A stretch of 64,000 bases of DNA from Actinomycetes bacterium (GTDB lineage Bacteria; Actinomycetota; Acidimicrobiia; Acidimicrobiales; JAMCPL01), in NCBI GenBank assembly GCA_021816935.1, contig JAKAWR010000006.1, forward strand, positions 1-64,000, read 5' to 3'. A program made the position numbers and the translations under genes. Shown here piece after piece: positions 9,292-17,739 of the stretch. How positions within the stretch are numbered: position 1 is the first letter of the stretch; the number at the start of each line of letters is the position of its first letter. The notes under the pieces were generated by a model. The model worked only from the letters and a program-made list of their open reading frames with translations, searched no databases and was not told where the DNA came from.

Positions 9292-9822
9292 ATGTTGGCA
9301 GTGACGTGGGCAGCTCTGGCCGTATTGGCCGCGATATCAGGTAGTTTTATCGTCCTCGTGATCAACCGCATCGATCAGCTTCGGATCGAACTGGGAGCGA
9401 GGATCACATCTCTGGACGAGAAGGTCGACGGCGTACGGATCGAACTGGGAGCGAGGATCACATCTCTGGACGAGAAGGTCGACGGCGTACGGATCGAACT
9501 GGGAGCGAGGATCTCGGGCGTAGACGAGAAAGTCGACGCCGTACGGATGGAACTGGGAGCGAGGATCTCGGGCGTAGACGAGAAGGTCGACGGCGTACGG
9601 ATCGAACTGGGAGCGAGGATCTCGGGCGTAGACGAGAAAGTCGACGCCGTACGGATGGAACTGGGAGCGAGGATCTCGGGCGTAGACGAGAAAGTCGACG
9701 CCGTACGGATGGAACTGGGAGCGAGGATCTCGGGCGTAGACGAGAAAGTCGATAATCGTTCCGATCGAATGGAAGAACTGTTGCTTACTCACCTCCGGCA
9801 GGAGCATCACCTCTCCGCTTGA
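9292..9822 (+). CDS. Membrane-anchored tandem-repeat coiled-coil protein
   Basis: No family is recognised. It has 176 residues: an N-terminal membrane segment (LAVLAAISGSFIVLVINRI), then seven near-identical 18-residue repeats of the type RIELGARITSLDEKVDGV, and a short tail HLRQEHHLSA. The repeats have a heptad-like hydrophobic pattern and should form a coiled coil on one side of the membrane. Copies alternate I/M and ITSL/ISGV, showing recent duplication and homogenisation. A strong AAGGAGAT precedes the ATG. It follows dprA by 23 bases and may be read through from comM-dprA, but no function can be stated. Confidence 0.75.
   Translation: MLAVTWAALAVLAAISGSFIVLVINRIDQLRIELGARITSLDEKVDGVRIELGARITSLDEKVDGVRIELGARISGVDEKVDAVRMELGARISGVDEKVDGVRIELGARISGVDEKVDAVRMELGARISGVDEKVDAVRMELGARISGVDEKVDNRSDRMEELLLTHLRQEHHLSA
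9382..9759 (+). repeat. 54-bp minisatellite, seven copies
   Basis: Seven in-frame 54-base units, each an 18-residue coiled-coil repeat. Some adjacent units are nearly identical, so copy number is likely to vary between strains. Confidence 0.9.
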
Positions 9823-9966
9823 CCGGGCGGAAGTTGCGCAGGCTCATGCCTGCCCTGATCCCGGTCATGCATCCGGCTTTTCGGAATTCAGTGGTGCGGA
9901 GTCCTTTCGCGGCAGCCATGCCGCGTGCTGGTCTGGCGGTGGCATCGCCGCATCGCATCATGATAC

Positions 9967-9972
9967 TACTAT
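9967..9972 (+). promoter_or_regulatory. Putative -10 box (TACTAT), leaderless
   Basis: TACTAT lies six bases before the ATG of the antitoxin remnant at 9979, with no Shine-Dalgarno between. Confidence 0.4.
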
Positions 9973-9978
9973 GGGGCT

Positions 9979-10230
9979 ATGCGTACGACGCTGAACCTTG
10001 ATGACGACGTGATCGACGCAGCACGGAGCCTCGCCAACTCTGAGCACCGTTCGCTGGGCCAGGTGATCTCGGATCTTGTACGATCCGGGCTCGCGCCCAG
10101 CGAAGTGCTGAACGATCAGCGAGTGCCAATGGGTTTCCGGTCTTCCGGGTCGATCCGTCGGCAGTCACGCCTGCAGAGGCCCGGCAGCTGCTGTCCAGGA
10201 TACGCGAAGTACCAGGCCACACCTTCCTGA
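9979..10230 (+). pseudogene. VapB-type antitoxin remnant, frameshifted
   Basis: The first 45 or so residues are a ribbon-helix-helix antitoxin of the VapB kind (RTTLNLDDDVIDAARSLA, SLGQVISDLVRSGL). After QRVP the frame leaves the family pattern. The expected continuation NGFPVFRVDP is present in a different frame starting at 10128, so a frameshift separates the DNA-binding part from the toxin-binding tail. The current 83-residue product ends in an unrelated tail. Possibly leaderless transcription from the box at 9967. Confidence 0.7.
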
Positions 10231-10424
10231 TTGATGATGTTGAGCTTGTGGTCGGTGAAGATGACTTGGACCCGGCACGCATCGTCACATGCCGCCTCGT
10301 GACGGATGCGCACCTTCTCGTCCTTGCCAGGCGGCACGGCGCACGGTTGGTAACCTTTGACCGCGGAATTGCCGGTATGGCAGGCGCCCGGTCGGACGAC
10401 GTCCTGATACCGCCGCCTCGCTGA
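10128..10424 (+). pseudogene. VapB tail fused to C-terminal half of VapC PIN toxin
   Basis: This open frame lacks a start. It reads NGFPVFRVDP, typical of a VapB C-terminus, then continues directly into the C-terminal half of a PIN-domain toxin (TPAEARQLLSRIREVPGH, then VTDAHLLVLARRHGARLVTFDRGIAG). The N-terminal half of VapC with the first catalytic Asp is missing, as is the antitoxin end and toxin start. An internal deletion has therefore fused the two genes. No active toxin is expected. Confidence 0.7.
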
Positions 10425-11187
10425 GAGAAGACGAGAAGGCCGAAGACCCGCGGGAAGGACCGGTCTCCGGGCTGTCGAGCGCTGGTCACAAGATCAGCGG
10501 AAGGCACGCCGCAAGGTGCAGCGCCGCAAGGCCGGGGCCCTGAATAGCGTCCGGAACCGGGCTTTGGCAGAGAGCGCCACGCAAGCAGGCCGACCGAAGT
10601 CAAGTCATCTACCGGCCGCTAGTGCACCGTCTCATGAGTAGCGTGACGACAATCGGCAAGTCAGGGGCGCTGCCTGGCAAGGATGCGCAACAGTCCGGTG
10701 GACTGTTGCGGGACAGGCATGGCGACGAACATTGCATGCGCGTACCAGGGAGTACGTCGAGGACGAGGACACAGCCAGCGGCGTCATCTGGCTGGCGAGA
10801 TCGCATGGTTACTTATCAGACGGTGCACTATGGGTCAGGCCGGTTGATTGCGGTGGCGTAATGGAAGCGTTTGCCGGTAACTCCAATCGATGGGGCAGGG
10901 CGGAAGCCCGGTCCGTAAGGGCGGGGAGGTTCACTACCAATAGTGCGTCGTGCGTCCGGGAACGGTAGAATAGGGACGGCTGCAGGGGTGGCGTAGCCCG
11001 GAGTCGGTTGGCATGTCGTCAAGGTTGATCGAGCTGGCAGCTCGGCCAGGATGGACCGATCCGGCAGGTCCCCAGGATAGACAAACGTTGCCACTTTGAC
11101 GGGGATCGGGCGCGATCGGGCGGCAGTGCCCGAGCCGGTCGGCTCAACATTCGACGAAAGCGTGGGGAGGTAAATCGGAGGTAGGTC
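10425..11187. other. Long intergenic region holding an inverted-repeat element
   Basis: No credible gene is seen. It contains the 211-bp element described separately (10620-10830). Upstream of fumC there is a TAGAAT box (10966-10971), which could be a -10 for fumC with a long leader. GGAGGTAG precedes the fumC ATG. Confidence 0.5.
10620..10830. repeat. Inverted-repeat-bounded structured element, copy 1
   Basis: It is bounded by a perfect 13-bp inverted repeat (TAGTGCACCGTCT at 10620-10632, complement at 10818-10830). Inside are two hairpins: CGTAC/GTACG (10741-10745 with 10752-10756) and CAGCCAG/CTGGCTG (10772-10778 with 10788-10794). A conserved core CGAGGACGAGGACACAGCCAG is shared, with changes, with the element at 45451-45613. 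It could be a non-autonomous mobile element or a structured RNA; strand is unknown. No transposase is encoded. Confidence 0.65.
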
Positions 11188-12678
11188 ATGTCGCAACAAG
11201 ATGGTTCTCGGGAAGATCGCAGAGCGGAGTTCGGCGCCCGCGCTGGAGACGGGACTGGCGGTGCCGGGGCTGTGGACACGAGCAGCCCGAATGGGGCGGT
11301 CCGAGTGGAAACCGACTCCATGGGCGAGATCGAGGTCCCTTCGGATCGTTACTGGGGCGCCCAGACTGCCAGGTCGCTGGTGCATTTCTCGATTGGCTCA
11401 GACACCATGCCGAGGGCTGTTATCAGGGCGATAGGCATTCTGAAAGAGGCAGCCGCGCGCTCGAACGAAGAGCTAGGCAAGTTGGACGGCGGATTGGCGG
11501 AGCTGATCGTTAGGGCGGCTACGGAGGTGCGTGACGGCCTATTTGATGATCATTTCCCGCTAAGGATCTGGCAGACGGGAAGCGGCACCCAGACAAACAT
11601 GAACGCGAACGAGGTGATCTCCAACCGGGCAATCGAGATGGCGGGTGGAGTGCTCGGATCGAAGAAGCCGGTCCATCCGAATGATCACGTCAACATGTCC
11701 CAATCGTCGAACGATACATTTCCGACTGCCATGCATATCGCTGCGGCAGAGGAGATCGTGCATAGGCTGATCCCGGCCGTGCGGGCGCTGCGGGACGCTC
11801 TGGAAGTCAAGTCGGAGCAGTTCAAGGACGTGGTAAAGATAGGCCGGACACACCTCATGGATGCGGTGCCTCTCACGCTCGGCCAAGAGATATCGGGCTA
11901 CGTCGAGCAACTGGGCAAGGACCTGGCCAGACTGGAGAGTACGCTTCCCGATGTCTACGAGTTGGCAATCGGGGGGACGGCTGTCGGGACCGGGCTCAAC
12001 ACGCATCCCGAATTTGCCGAACGAACCGCCTCGCACATCGCGGCAATCACAGGGTTGCCGTTCGTCTCGGCACCTAACAAGTTCGCCTCGCTGGCCGCTC
12101 ACGACGCCCTGGTCCAGGCAAGTGCGGCCGTCCGCACGCTTGCGGTATCGCTGACGAAGATCGCCGATGATATTCGGTGGCTGTCATCCGGCCCGCGCAC
12201 GGGGCTCGGCGAGCTCCGGCTCCCTCCGAACGAACCCGGTTCGTCGATCATGCCGGGCAAGGTGAACCCGACGCAGTGCGAAGCGATGATCATGGTGTGC
12301 ACGCAGGTGATCGGCAATGACACAGCCGTCGCGATCGCCGGGAGCCGCGGGAACCTGGAGCTGAACGTGATGAAGCCCGTCATCATCCACAATCTTCTTC
12401 ACTCGGTTACGATCGTCTCGGATGCGTGCGTGGCGCTTCGGAGATTCGCCGTGGAGGGGATGGAGCCTGTCTATTCGAAGATCCAAGAGCACCTGACCAA
12501 CTCTCTCATGCTGGTGACAGCCCTGAACCCGCTGATTGGTTACGACAAGGCTGCGGAGGTGGCGAAGAAAGCCGACAAGGAGGGCATCACACTCCGCCAA
12601 TCGTGCCTCGCTCTCGGGTACCTGAGCGAAGAGGAGTTCGATGGGGCGGTGCGCCCTGCCGACATGGTCCATCCCTGA
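11188..12678 (+). CDS. fumC: Fumarate hydratase class II
   Basis: This homotetrameric iron-independent fumarase interconverts fumarate and malate in the TCA cycle. Signature stretches are all present: [68 protein letters not shown] and the catalytic loop [16 protein letters not shown]. At 496 residues it is some 30-40 longer than usual because of a Gly/Ala/Asp-rich N-terminal extension (residues 1-38). That extension is kept because GGAGGTAG sits five bases before its ATG. It is transcribed alone. Confidence 0.96.
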   Translation: MSQQDGSREDRRAEFGARAGDGTGGAGAVDTSSPNGAVRVETDSMGEIEVPSDRYWGAQTARSLVHFSIGSDTMPRAVIRAIGILKEAAARSNEELGKLDGGLAELIVRAATEVRDGLFDDHFPLRIWQTGSGTQTNMNANEVISNRAIEMAGGVLGSKKPVHPNDHVNMSQSSNDTFPTAMHIAAAEEIVHRLIPAVRALRDALEVKSEQFKDVVKIGRTHLMDAVPLTLGQEISGYVEQLGKDLARLESTLPDVYELAIGGTAVGTGLNTHPEFAERTASHIAAITGLPFVSAPNKFASLAAHDALVQASAAVRTLAVSLTKIADDIRWLSSGPRTGLGELRLPPNEPGSSIMPGKVNPTQCEAMIMVCTQVIGNDTAVAIAGSRGNLELNVMKPVIIHNLLHSVTIVSDACVALRRFAVEGMEPVYSKIQEHLTNSLMLVTALNPLIGYDKAAEVAKKADKEGITLRQSCLALGYLSEEEFDGAVRPADMVHP

Positions 12679-12759
12679 GATCCGCACCTGGCGGGCGCAG
12701 GTCTATCGATCCCGATGCACGTCCAGCCGCCCCTGCCGTGCGACCAGGTGATAGCGTGA

Positions 12760-13221
12760 ATGGGCATGCCTGACCACCGTCCATCACCTATGTTGGTCTA
12801 TCTTGACGACGCGCTGGAGCAAGTTCTTCCCGAGGAAGCCCTATCCAGACTCAACGCCCACGACCAGGAGATTGCGCAGACTTCGGGAGAACACGACCTT
12901 CGTCGCTGCTTTCGTTGCGCGCAGTGGGCTGTCGACCTCCTCAGCCCACCTGAACACTCTCATCTTCGCTACCTCGTTCACCGGCTGGAGGAAGTGCTCC
13001 ATGAGGCCCACCAAGGCGAATGGGCGATGAGGTTCGGGGTGGACGTTGCCGAGGCAATCGACCACTCCCATGCTCCCGTGCTTGATGTCGAGCTTACCTG
13101 GGTGGATGATGCGGTGGCAGCGGCGAAGGCGGCCGCCGAGAAGTCCGGATGGGGTGCCGTGCCATGGGAGCAACTCCTGGTAGAGCTGATCACCATGGAG
13201 CCGGAGTCATCGAGGGACTGA
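12760..13221 (+). CDS. Hypothetical acidic protein
   Basis: No family is recognised. The 153-residue, soluble, Glu/His-rich and helical sequence includes LRRCFRCAQWAVDLLSPPEHSH and LHEAHQGEWAMRFGVDVAEAI, and no signal peptide or membrane segment is apparent. It starts 81 bases after fumC in the same direction. A TAGCGT box lies two bases before this ATG and eight before the in-frame ATG at 12766, so the latter may be the true leaderless start. Confidence 0.6.
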   Translation: MGMPDHRPSPMLVYLDDALEQVLPEEALSRLNAHDQEIAQTSGEHDLRRCFRCAQWAVDLLSPPEHSHLRYLVHRLEEVLHEAHQGEWAMRFGVDVAEAIDHSHAPVLDVELTWVDDAVAAAKAAAEKSGWGAVPWEQLLVELITMEPESSRD

Positions 13222-13843
13222 TTTCCTGAGCGAAACGGATCCGGACGGGCCGGCAGGAGGCGGTCGTGCCGGGTAGGGGAGGGGAATCGCCAATGGCGCC
13301 CTCGGAGGCGCAGGTGCCTACGGTGTCATTCGTCCACAGAAGTTGCGTACGTTTCAATGAGGTCAGATAGTGTTTCGAGCCCGGGCACCATCAGGCTCGC
13401 CATTCGGGTTGCCAGTCGATGCCGCCGTTGGTCGTATGAATGATGACGTTTCTAGGCCCGTTGTCCGTGGCGATAGCCCAAACCCTCATGCGAGTGAGTG
13501 TGATCGCCTGAACTGGCCCCACTTGGGGGCCGTGTGATCGCTTGATTTGGCTCCAGTGTTCGATCACAGCCGCATTCCCCATTCTCCTTCTCGGCGCCTG
13601 CGGGATGGAACAGCCTACCGCGGGCACCCTGGTCGCGTCCGGCGGATCCACCTCGCGCACGATGTCCTGATCGGGGATCCGTAGAAGGCGCTGAAGGGTT
13701 GAGGGTAGTCCTTCAGTACATATGACCGGGTGCCCTCAGCGCTTGCCCCTTCCAGGTCCTGGGGAACGCTTACGGCCTGCCGGATAGGGGCCGACCAGCT
13801 GTTGACAGGACGGCCTGCAATTGAGAGGGAGAGCCCGCGGCTG
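13222..13843. other. Intergenic region with gene debris
   Basis: No complete gene. The only recognisable content is the minus-strand fragment at 13391-13498. The remainder, including the stretch 13600-13843 before the pspAB stop, shows no open frame with family features. Confidence 0.5.
13391..13498 (-). pseudogene. Fragment of a YCF48/BNR-repeat protein
   Basis: About 35 residues ending in IIHTTNGGIDWQPEW followed by a stop match the last Asp-box blade of YCF48-like or sialidase-type beta-propellers (pattern T-x-G-G-x-x-W). Nothing upstream in the frame continues the propeller, so this is the 3' relic of a lost gene. Confidence 0.4.
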
Positions 13844-14635
13844 TCAGTGTACCGGGAGATCCCAGAGGGGGAACCAGTTCTCGAGGTCCTGTTCGAGAGG
13901 CAGGTCGTGCCCGAGAACGGCCTTCATGCGAAGTTCCGCCTCGATGTCCCGCTTCTCCTTGCCGGTCGGTGCGAAGGGGTAGAAGGTGCCCCTCTTCGCC
14001 AGGTAGATGAGGTACAGCGTCCGGGCGTTGTTGGAGCCCGCGGGAATGGACGCGGAGTCGGCAGCAGATGTTCCGGAATCGTCAATGGCCCCCGAGTTGC
14101 CATGGGCCCCCTCGGAAGCGCCCGAGTGCTCCCCCCGAGGGTAGCCTACGGGCGTCGCGGCAGCGAGTGACGCAAGAGCACCGTCACTGACGAGATCAGT
14201 ATCCTCGCTCCCGGGGTCGGTATGCACGAAGCCGAACGCCGAGCAGAGAAGCTGCGGTCCCCAGCCGTTCTCGGTGATCGAGGTGTGAACCATGTGGACA
14301 CGGGTGACGATGTCGTCGATGCCTGCTCCCTCCACCAGGACCCACTTGTAGCCGAAACTGTCCGTCGCCTGGCGGACGCTCACATCGGCCGCGTCTGCCG
14401 TGCCGGAAGTGTCGGCTCCGTCGTCACTGCCCGTCTTGAGGAGTTGTTCCATCTCGGTGAGCATCTCTTCGAACTGGCGGCCGGTTTGCGGCTTGAAGCA
14501 GACCCCGGCGTTGCCCGTCGGCACGAGACCCTCAGTGGTTTGCAGCGTGATCGATGCGGTGGGCAGGGAGAAAAGCTCATCGAGCTTTGGTCGTACGGGC
14601 TTGCTTCGCCCCAGTAGCGTGTCGAAGAGCTTCAT
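13844..14635 (-). CDS. pspAB: PspA-associated protein PspAB
   Basis: The protein has 263 residues starting KLFDTLLGRSKPVRPKLDELFSLP, as in the actinobacterial PspAB proteins that accompany PspA, PspAA and HtpX. It is soluble, with an internal Ser/Asp/Gly-rich insertion (about residues 165-205) and a conserved end (LYLIYLAKRGTFYPFAP, LENWFPLWDLPVH). The ATG at 14635 is preferred; the open frame continues upstream into htpX without family sequence. It is the last gene of the operon, 37 bases after htpX. The molecular role is not established; an envelope-stress function is inferred from context. Confidence 0.85.
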   Translation of the reverse strand: MKLFDTLLGRSKPVRPKLDELFSLPTASITLQTTEGLVPTGNAGVCFKPQTGRQFEEMLTEMEQLLKTGSDDGADTSGTADAADVSVRQATDSFGYKWVLVEGAGIDDIVTRVHMVHTSITENGWGPQLLCSAFGFVHTDPGSEDTDLVSDGALASLAAATPVGYPRGEHSGASEGAHGNSGAIDDSGTSAADSASIPAGSNNARTLYLIYLAKRGTFYPFAPTGKEKRDIEAELRMKAVLGHDLPLEQDLENWFPLWDLPVH

Positions 14636-14672
14636 TGCTGGCGTTCGCCGTGAACCCGGTTCGCCTCCGTAC

Positions 14673-15698
14673 TCAAGCCTGGTCCATCTCGGCCTGGAGC
14701 TTCTCGAGCTGAGCAAGGCGCTTTTGGAGAGGGGGATGAGTGGAGAATAGAGAGGCAACGCCAAAATGTTGCCGCGGTTGCGTTGCCCCCTGACCACCGT
14801 GCAGCCCCGAGAGGAACTGCATATCGAGCTCGCCGGGACGCCTGGCAGGGGAGAAGTAGAACGCGTTGAAGTGCTCGGCCGCTCGCAGATCGCGGGTGGG
14901 GACCCTCGCCATCTCGCCGGTGACCTTGACCAGCGCAGTTGCAAGAAGTGCCGGCTGGCCTATGAGGATTGCTCCCGAGCGATCGGCTGCCAGCTCCCTG
15001 TAGCGGGACAGTGCCATCGTGAGCACGAAGCTGATCAAGTAGATGATCATTGAAACGAGTATCGCGCCCAACTCGAACATCGCGAGCTGACTCTGACTGT
15101 TGTTGCCGCCCCCGCCGCCGCCGCCGTACCCCCCACCACCGTAACCGCCGCCGAACCCTCCGAACAGGCCGGCAAACATGAACATCCTTGTCATGAGGCC
15201 GGCCAGGATCCCGAGGAAACTCGCAATAGTCATCACCATCACGTCTCTGTGCGCCACGTGGGAGATCTCGTGCGCCAGCACGGCTTCGAGCTCTCGCTCG
15301 TCAAGACGCCTCATGATGCCTGTCGTGGCACATACGACCGCATGCCTGGGGTCGCGGCCCGTGGCGAAGGCGTTCGGGACGTCGGTGTTGGCAATGGCCA
15401 CCCGGGGCTTACGCATGTCGGCGAGTGCGCACAGGCGGTCGATGATGGCGTGAAGCTCGGGCGCCTGCTCCGGGGTCACCTCCCTGCCACCCATGCTGAA
15501 AAGGGCGATCTTGTCGGAGAACATGAATTGGAGTAGGAACAGACCCCCGGCGATGACGATGATGGCGATGGAGGACAGCCTCGTGTAAAGGATGAGGCCC
15601 CCCACGAGGACCACGTAGAGCAACCCGATCAAGAACGCCGTCAGGAGCATCCTGGCGGTGAGGCCGCGATCGGCCGGTATGCGGCGCTGAACCGCCAT
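14673..15698 (-). CDS. htpX: HtpX-type membrane zinc metalloprotease
   Basis: This M48 peptidase takes part in membrane-protein quality control. Two N-terminal membrane segments (residues about 17-60) precede the catalytic LAHEISHVAHRD with HEISH at residues 143-147. A third and fourth hydrophobic stretch flank a Gly/Tyr-rich loop (GGFGGGYGGGG), and SRYRELAADRSGA supplies the third zinc ligand. At 341 residues it is longer than E. coli HtpX, mainly because of the Gly loop. It lies 4 bases after pspAA, showing tight coupling in pspA-pspAA-htpX-pspAB. Confidence 0.93.
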   Translation of the reverse strand: MAVQRRIPADRGLTARMLLTAFLIGLLYVVLVGGLILYTRLSSIAIIVIAGGLFLLQFMFSDKIALFSMGGREVTPEQAPELHAIIDRLCALADMRKPRVAIANTDVPNAFATGRDPRHAVVCATTGIMRRLDERELEAVLAHEISHVAHRDVMVMTIASFLGILAGLMTRMFMFAGLFGGFGGGYGGGGYGGGGGGGNNSQSQLAMFELGAILVSMIIYLISFVLTMALSRYRELAADRSGAILIGQPALLATALVKVTGEMARVPTRDLRAAEHFNAFYFSPARRPGELDMQFLSGLHGGQGATQPRQHFGVASLFSTHPPLQKRLAQLEKLQAEMDQA

Positions 15699-15702
15699 AG
15701 GC

Positions 15703-15969
15703 CTACACCTCCTCCTGCAGCATGTTGCTGACCTCTTCCAGCGTGTAGCCTCGCCCCGGTATGACCAGGTCCGATACGGGCGTATCTTGTTCGGGGACGG
15801 GTGTACCGACCCGCTCGACTGCGCTGATCAGGTTCTCCAGGGCAGCGTCGAAAGCGGATGCGTCCCCGCCGTCGACCGCTCCGGTGAGAACTCCGTCGAG
15901 CTCCTCGATCTCGCGCAGATCGCCGCCTGCCACTTCCCACTGCCCGCTGCCGAGGATACGTACTATCAT
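15703..15969 (-). CDS. pspAA: PspA-associated protein PspAA
   Basis: A small 88-residue acidic protein. IVRILGSGQWEV at the N-terminus, LDGVLTGAV in the middle and the end GYTLEEVSNMLQEEV fit the PspAA family that follows pspA in Actinomycetota. ATG at 15969, ten bases after the pspA stop, is the sensible start; the longer open frame only overlaps pspA. It has no membrane segment, and is inferred to be a partner or modulator of PspA. Confidence 0.88.
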   Translation of the reverse strand: MIVRILGSGQWEVAGGDLREIEELDGVLTGAVDGGDASAFDAALENLISAVERVGTPVPEQDTPVSDLVIPGRGYTLEEVSNMLQEEV

Positions 15970-15979
15970 CGCTCGACCG

Positions 15980-16909
15980 TCACTCGGTACCCGAAGGGGA
16001 AGCTTCCCCGCCGGACGGCGCCACCGGCGTGGCATCCGCATCGTTCACGAGCTCAGCGTCCGCAATGGGTTCGCTCGCCCCGGAGGCGGTCTCGGATCCC
16101 GTTTCCGCTTCATCGCCCGCAGCCGGCGCTGTTGCTGCTGGTTCCGGCGGCGCCGGTGAGGCAGCGCCGTCCGGCGATCCGCTATTCGAAGAGTCGAGCT
16201 CTCCTGCCGGAGCGGACGAGGCAAGCTCGGCTTGCAGGCGGGCAAGCTCGAGGTCCACGCCCACTCCCGCCGATCCCTTGTTGAGCTCGGCCTGGATATC
16301 GTCGCCCGAAAGTGGATCGGCAACCGCACCGCTTGCTATGAGCTCATCAAGGGCCCCCGCTCTAGCCTGCATCGAAGCGATCTTGTCTTGTGCCCGCTGC
16401 ATAGCAAGGCTGGCGTCGCCCATCGATTCGGATATGCCCGAAGTGGCTTCGTCGATGTTCACCTGAGCCTGAGCCGCCGTGTAGCTGGCCTTCAGGGTCT
16501 CCTTCTTGGTGCGGAACTGCTCTACCTGCGCCTGGAGCCGCTTGGACGTGGTCAGCAGCTGCTGCTCTTGCTGGTCGACCTGAGCGTGCTGGGTCTGTAG
16601 GTCGGTGAGCTGCTGCTGGATGCCCTCCCTACGGGCGAGAGCCTCTCTGGCAAGATCCTCCTTGCCCTGGGTCAAAGCCTGTTTCGCCTGGTCCTGCAGC
16701 TTGTTGCCCTGTGCCTGGAGCTGGTTGGCCTGGAGCTCGATCCGCTTCTTGGCTGTGGCCACCTCCGCAAGGCCCCGCTTCACCTTCTGCAGGTTCTCCA
16801 ACTGCTTCTCGTATGACAGGTCGAGGGTATCCCTCGGGTCCTCTGCCTTGTCGAGAATCTTGTTGGCTTTGGCCTGCACTATTCCCGTGAGGCGTTTCAT
16901 GACGCTCAT
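15980..16909 (-). CDS. pspA: PspA/IM30 family phage-shock protein
   Basis: This peripheral membrane ESCRT-III-like coiled-coil protein maintains the inner membrane under stress. Of 309 residues, the first 220 are almost wholly helical with long Gln/Ala/Lys heptads (LEVATAKKRIELQANQL, QLTDLQTQHAQVDQQEQQLL), starting SVMKRLTGIVQAKANKILDKAEDP as in the family. The last 85 residues are an Ala/Ser/Pro/Glu-rich tail, acidic and probably disordered. It is the first gene of the minus-strand operon. Confidence 0.93.
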   Translation of the reverse strand: MSVMKRLTGIVQAKANKILDKAEDPRDTLDLSYEKQLENLQKVKRGLAEVATAKKRIELQANQLQAQGNKLQDQAKQALTQGKEDLAREALARREGIQQQLTDLQTQHAQVDQQEQQLLTTSKRLQAQVEQFRTKKETLKASYTAAQAQVNIDEATSGISESMGDASLAMQRAQDKIASMQARAGALDELIASGAVADPLSGDDIQAELNKGSAGVGVDLELARLQAELASSAPAGELDSSNSGSPDGAASPAPPEPAATAPAAGDEAETGSETASGASEPIADAELVNDADATPVAPSGGEASPSGTE

Positions 16910-17231
16910 GCTGTGTCTTCCTCGCTCAGCTTGTCTGATCTCTTACTCGCTTGCTCGAGCCGGTTGCCGCCGACGGCACGTTGCGCCTTGTCATTGTCGT
17001 GGCTCTCCCGTCTTGCGGACGAACGGAGGCGCCGAACTTGCGAACCCACTTTACCATCGAAAAGCTCCGGAGAGATTGGCGGGTGCGTCGGAAGAGAAGT
17101 TGCCGGCCATTCTAATGCCCGCTCTATTCATACCGGCTGATGTCCGGTTGGCAACTGGGGTGAGGGTGTTACCCTGTGAAGAGAGCCGGCTTCGCTGCCG
17201 GCAGGGAATCAAGTGACGAAGGGAGTGTCTT
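16910..17231. other. Divergent promoter region pspA / SCP-2 gene
   Basis: No gene seen. It carries a good plus-strand promoter for the SCP-2-like gene (17148-17175). On the minus side no PspF-type sigma-54 site was recognised, so the operon is presumably controlled differently from the E. coli psp operon. Confidence 0.5.
17148..17175 (+). promoter_or_regulatory. Sigma-A-like promoter for the SCP-2 gene
   Basis: TTGGCA (17148-17153), 16-base spacer, TACCCT (17170-17175). It is 57 bases before the ATG, which has AAGGGAG as ribosome site. Confidence 0.45.
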
Positions 17232-17618
17232 ATGTCGAAATGGCTGAGCCAGGAGTGGCTGGATGAGACTCGCAAGATGGCCGAGAGCCAGCCCGTTCGC
17301 CCGGGCGTCAATGCAACGCTTCAGTACGTGGTGACGGGCGGGGAAGGCGGCGACATCAGCTACTACTGGGTTATCCAGGACGGGCACATCGCCGACAGCA
17401 AGTTGGGCACGCTCGAGGGAGCGGAAGTAACCCTTACGATGAGCTATGCCGATTCGATGAGGGTCCAGAAGAACGAGCTCGACGCGAACGCCGCTTTCAT
17501 GCAGGGCAAGGTGAAGATCGGAGGCGACATGGCCAAGATGATGTCGCTCCTTCCCCTGACCAACTCGCCGGAGTACAAGCAGCTTCAGAAGGAGATCGAC
17601 GAGATCACCGAGTACTGA
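17232..17618 (+). CDS. SCP-2 sterol-transfer family protein
   Basis: The 128-residue protein has the SCP-2 fold pattern: an N-terminal helix (SKWLSQEWLDETRKMAE), a central beta sheet (ISYYWVIQDGHIADSKLG, AEVTLTMSYADSMRVQ), and the family end where a hydrophobic ligand tunnel closes (AFMQGKVKIGGDMAKMMSLLPL). Such proteins bind lipids or fatty acyl groups; the ligand here is unknown. Monocistronic, with its own promoter. Confidence 0.8.
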   Translation: MSKWLSQEWLDETRKMAESQPVRPGVNATLQYVVTGGEGGDISYYWVIQDGHIADSKLGTLEGAEVTLTMSYADSMRVQKNELDANAAFMQGKVKIGGDMAKMMSLLPLTNSPEYKQLQKEIDEITEY

Positions 17619-17739
17619 GTGGGTTCTCGCGGCGGTCCCGGCGCCGGCGTGAGGTCGGACTCCGGGATCTCGCGTGGAGGCGGGCCACTCAGGATCCGCC
17701 ATAGTGGCGCGGCCGTCAGGAGCGGCCGGTTGGGGACCG

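Noticed and set aside
10828..11385. Minus-strand frame of 185 residues before fumC
   Set aside because: Overlaps fumC's N-terminus and is Pro/Arg-rich shadow sequence.
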